Positions 32,747 through 34,877 of a stretch of 34,877 bases of DNA are shown here, piece by piece. Position 1 is the stretch's first letter. Every line of letters starts with the position of its first letter. Source of the stretch: Candidatus Aphodosoma intestinipullorum (GTDB taxonomy: Bacteria > Bacteroidota > Bacteroidia > Bacteroidales > Paludibacteraceae); contig JADIMV010000074.1 of the NCBI GenBank assembly GCA_017694515.1, positions 1-34,877 of the forward strand. The letters run 5' to 3'. Position numbers and translations under genes: made by a program. Below the pieces are notes generated by a model, which saw only the letters and a program-made list of their open reading frames with translations, did no database searches and was not told the DNA's origin.

Positions 32747-34777
32747 ATGTCCGACTACGCTATCACATCCGAATTCCAGCCCACTGGCGACCAGCCCGAG
32801 GCAATACGCGAACTGACCGACGGCCTGCGCGGCGGAGTGCCGTTCCAGACACTCCTCGGCGTGACCGGCTCCGGCAAGACATTCACCATGGCCAATGTCA
32901 TAGCCAACTACGGCCGTCCCGCACTCGTACTGAGCCACAACAAGACCCTCGCCGCGCAGCTGTACAGCGAATTCAAGGCATTCTTCCCGCACAACGCAGT
33001 CGAATATTTCGTCTCTTACTACGACTACTACCAGCCGGAAGCGTACATCCCGACCACAGACACATACATAGAGAAAGACCTCGCCATCAACGGCGAGATT
33101 GAGAAGCTGCGCCTGTCGGCCACATCGGCGCTCCTCTCCGGACGGCAGGACGTAATAGTGGTCTCGTCCGTCTCGTGCCTCTACGGCATCGGCAACCCCG
33201 ACGATTTCACTCACAACTGCATAGAAGTACGGCGCGGCGCGAAGATAAGCCGTAGCAGGCTACTGCGTCAGCTTGTCGATGCGCTCTACACACGCAACGA
33301 ACTGGAACTCAACCGGGGAAACTTCCGCGTGAAGGGCGACACGATAGACATATTCCTCGCCTACACGGACTACGTGTTGCGCATCATCCTTTGGGACGAC
33401 GAGGTAGACTCCATAGAGAGCATCGACCCCGCCAACGGCCACACGCTCGACGTGTTCGACTCCTTCAACATCTACCCCGCCAACATCTTCGTGACAACTA
33501 AAGAGCGTATCGACAGTGCGATAGACCAGATAGCCCTCGACCTCGGCAAACAGGTGGACTACTTCCGCAGCATAGACAAGCCATACGAGGCCAAACGCCT
33601 CTATGAGCGCGTGAACTACGACATAGAGATGATACGCGAAGTCGGCTACTGCTCCGGAATAGAGAACTATTCGCGCTATTTCGACGGACGCGCACCCGGC
33701 AGCCGCCCCTTCTGTCTGCTGGACTATTTCCCGAAAGACTTCCTGCTCATAGTCGACGAAAGCCATGTGACCATCCCGCAGATACGCGCCATGTATGGCG
33801 GCGACTACTCCCGCAAGCGCAACCTCGTGGACTACGGCTTCCGTCTCCCCGCCGCGCTGGACAACCGCCCCCTCAAATTCGAGGAGTTCGAGCAGATTAT
33901 CAAACGTGCCATATACGTCAGCGCGACACCGGCGGACTACGAACTGGCAAAAAGCGGCGGCGTGATAGTCGAGCAGGTCATCCGCCCCACCGGCCTACTC
34001 GACCCCGTAATAGACGTACGCCCCACGCTCAACCAGATAGACGACCTCATGGAGGAAATAGCAGTCCGTGCAGAGCGCGATGAGCGCGTGCTGGTCACCA
34101 CGCTCACAAAGCGCATGGCCGAAGAGCTGAACAAATACTTCGAACGCGCTGGTATACGCTGCAACTACATCCACTCCGACATCGACACTCTGGAGCGCGT
34201 GCGCATCATGGAGGAGCTGCGCGACGGGCTATTCGACGTACTGATTGGAGTCAACCTCCTCCGCGAAGGACTCGACCTGCCGCAGGTCTCCCTCGTTGCC
34301 ATACTCGATGCCGACAAGGAGGGTTTCCTCCGCTCCCACCGCTCACTCACGCAGACCGCCGGACGCGCCGCACGCAACCTCAACGGGAAAGTGATAATGT
34401 ACGCCGACACCATCACCGAAAGTATGCAGCAGACCATCGACGAGACAGCCCGCCGCCGCGAGAAACAGATGCGCTACAACGCGGAGCACGGCATCACGCC
34501 GCAGGCCATCACGCGCCGCACATCGTCAGCCCTCTCCCACCTCGCGCCGAAAGAGGCGCACGCCTACATAGAGCCTGAGCGCACGCAGATAGCCGCCGAC
34601 CCCGTTGTTGAATACATGACCCCGAAGGCTCTGCAAAAGGCCATAGACAACGCCCACCGCCGCATGACCGAGGCCGCGAAGAAACTCGAGTTCATCGAAG
34701 CCGCGCAGTGGCGCGATGAGATGTTGCGCCTCGAGGAACGCCTTGCCGCCTCCGGCCGCACCGCGCAACAGGACTGA
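32747..34777 (+). CDS. uvrB: Excinuclease ABC subunit B
   Basis: A 676-residue DNA-repair helicase-like protein that verifies lesions handed over by UvrA and recruits UvrC. It has Walker A GVTGSGKT (38-45), the beta-hairpin region YYDYYQPEAYIP (from 91), the DESH box in VDESHVTIPQIRAMYGG, motif V NLLREGLDLPQVSL, motif VI QTAGRAARN and the C-terminal UVR domain (AAKKLEFIEAAQWRDEM) that binds UvrC. The frame is open to 32684 inside corA, but the ATG at 32747 gives MSDYAITSEFQPTGDQPEAI and follows a strong GGGGGGAGGG Shine-Dalgarno-like tract, unusual for this phylum. Length matches other UvrB proteins. Probably cotranscribed with corA. Confidence 0.98.
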   Translation: MSDYAITSEFQPTGDQPEAIRELTDGLRGGVPFQTLLGVTGSGKTFTMANVIANYGRPALVLSHNKTLAAQLYSEFKAFFPHNAVEYFVSYYDYYQPEAYIPTTDTYIEKDLAINGEIEKLRLSATSALLSGRQDVIVVSSVSCLYGIGNPDDFTHNCIEVRRGAKISRSRLLRQLVDALYTRNELELNRGNFRVKGDTIDIFLAYTDYVLRIILWDDEVDSIESIDPANGHTLDVFDSFNIYPANIFVTTKERIDSAIDQIALDLGKQVDYFRSIDKPYEAKRLYERVNYDIEMIREVGYCSGIENYSRYFDGRAPGSRPFCLLDYFPKDFLLIVDESHVTIPQIRAMYGGDYSRKRNLVDYGFRLPAALDNRPLKFEEFEQIIKRAIYVSATPADYELAKSGGVIVEQVIRPTGLLDPVIDVRPTLNQIDDLMEEIAVRAERDERVLVTTLTKRMAEELNKYFERAGIRCNYIHSDIDTLERVRIMEELRDGLFDVLIGVNLLREGLDLPQVSLVAILDADKEGFLRSHRSLTQTAGRAARNLNGKVIMYADTITESMQQTIDETARRREKQMRYNAEHGITPQAITRRTSSALSHLAPKEAHAYIEPERTQIAADPVVEYMTPKALQKAIDNAHRRMTEAAKKLEFIEAAQWRDEMLRLEERLAASGRTAQQD

Positions 34778-34877
34778 CACCCACTCGCACAGCCTGTCAC
34801 CCCCCTCCATATCAGACCCTAAACATGACGTTTTAACATTTTTTTGTCACACACTGTCATATCCTACAATAACATCC

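Noticed and set aside
34778-34877. Terminator after uvrB with the T7 run near 34839-34846
   Set aside because: No stable hairpin precedes the T-run; the sequence ends soon after, so nothing firm can be called.

Overview
The window (about 34.9 kb, moderately GC-rich) comes from a Bacteroidota chromosome, most likely the order Bacteroidales. Evidence: promoters of the TTTG-N19/20-TAnnTTTG type, almost no Shine-Dalgarno sequences, an RprX/RprY two-component pair, a fused RibBA, an N-terminally extended [FeFe] hydrogenase, and TolC/FtsX proteins with Bacteroidales-style sequences. Species cannot be fixed from the sequence alone. No tRNA, rRNA, CRISPR array or prophage was seen.

Layout. 1-4202 (+): the tail of a probable LptF/LptG permease, ribBA, a DUF2461 protein, and an OmpR-type regulator/sensor kinase pair overlapping by 4 nt. 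4379-20171 (-): a 16-kb export locus read right to left as tolC, permease A, permease B, membrane-fusion protein, 244-nt gap, permease C, permease D, one ATPase, permease E, terminator. 20172-20935: a control region with a 210-bp MITE-like element starting 2 nt upstream of the tolC ATG, a near-consensus sigma-54 promoter firing toward tolC, a C9 tract, and a cluster of ACTGTAT/ATACAGT half-sites placed like an activator-binding site. 20963-24283 (+): higBA toxin-antitoxin, then a sigma-54 activator and its sensor kinase. 24459-25916 (-): monomeric [FeFe] hydrogenase. 26298-27134 (+): DUF3298 lipoprotein, facing rprY/rprX (27227-29597, -) across a 23-bp perfect hairpin. 29922-30416 (-): GtrA-family protein. 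30437-30745: an array of promoter-bearing repeats. 30770-34777 (+): rsmA, corA-like gene, uvrB.

How it fits together. The central region reads as one regulatory circuit. A sensor kinase and its NtrC-type activator would act on the sigma-54 promoter of the divergent operon, which encodes a MacAB/TolC-like tripartite machine. The unusual part is the stoichiometry: five paralogous full-length FtsX/MacB-type permeases share one ATPase, one fusion protein and one outer-membrane channel. The permeases are nearly identical in their membrane and cytoplasmic ends and strongly divergent in their periplasmic parts, which suggests interchangeable periplasmic modules on a common engine. The substrate cannot be read from the sequence.
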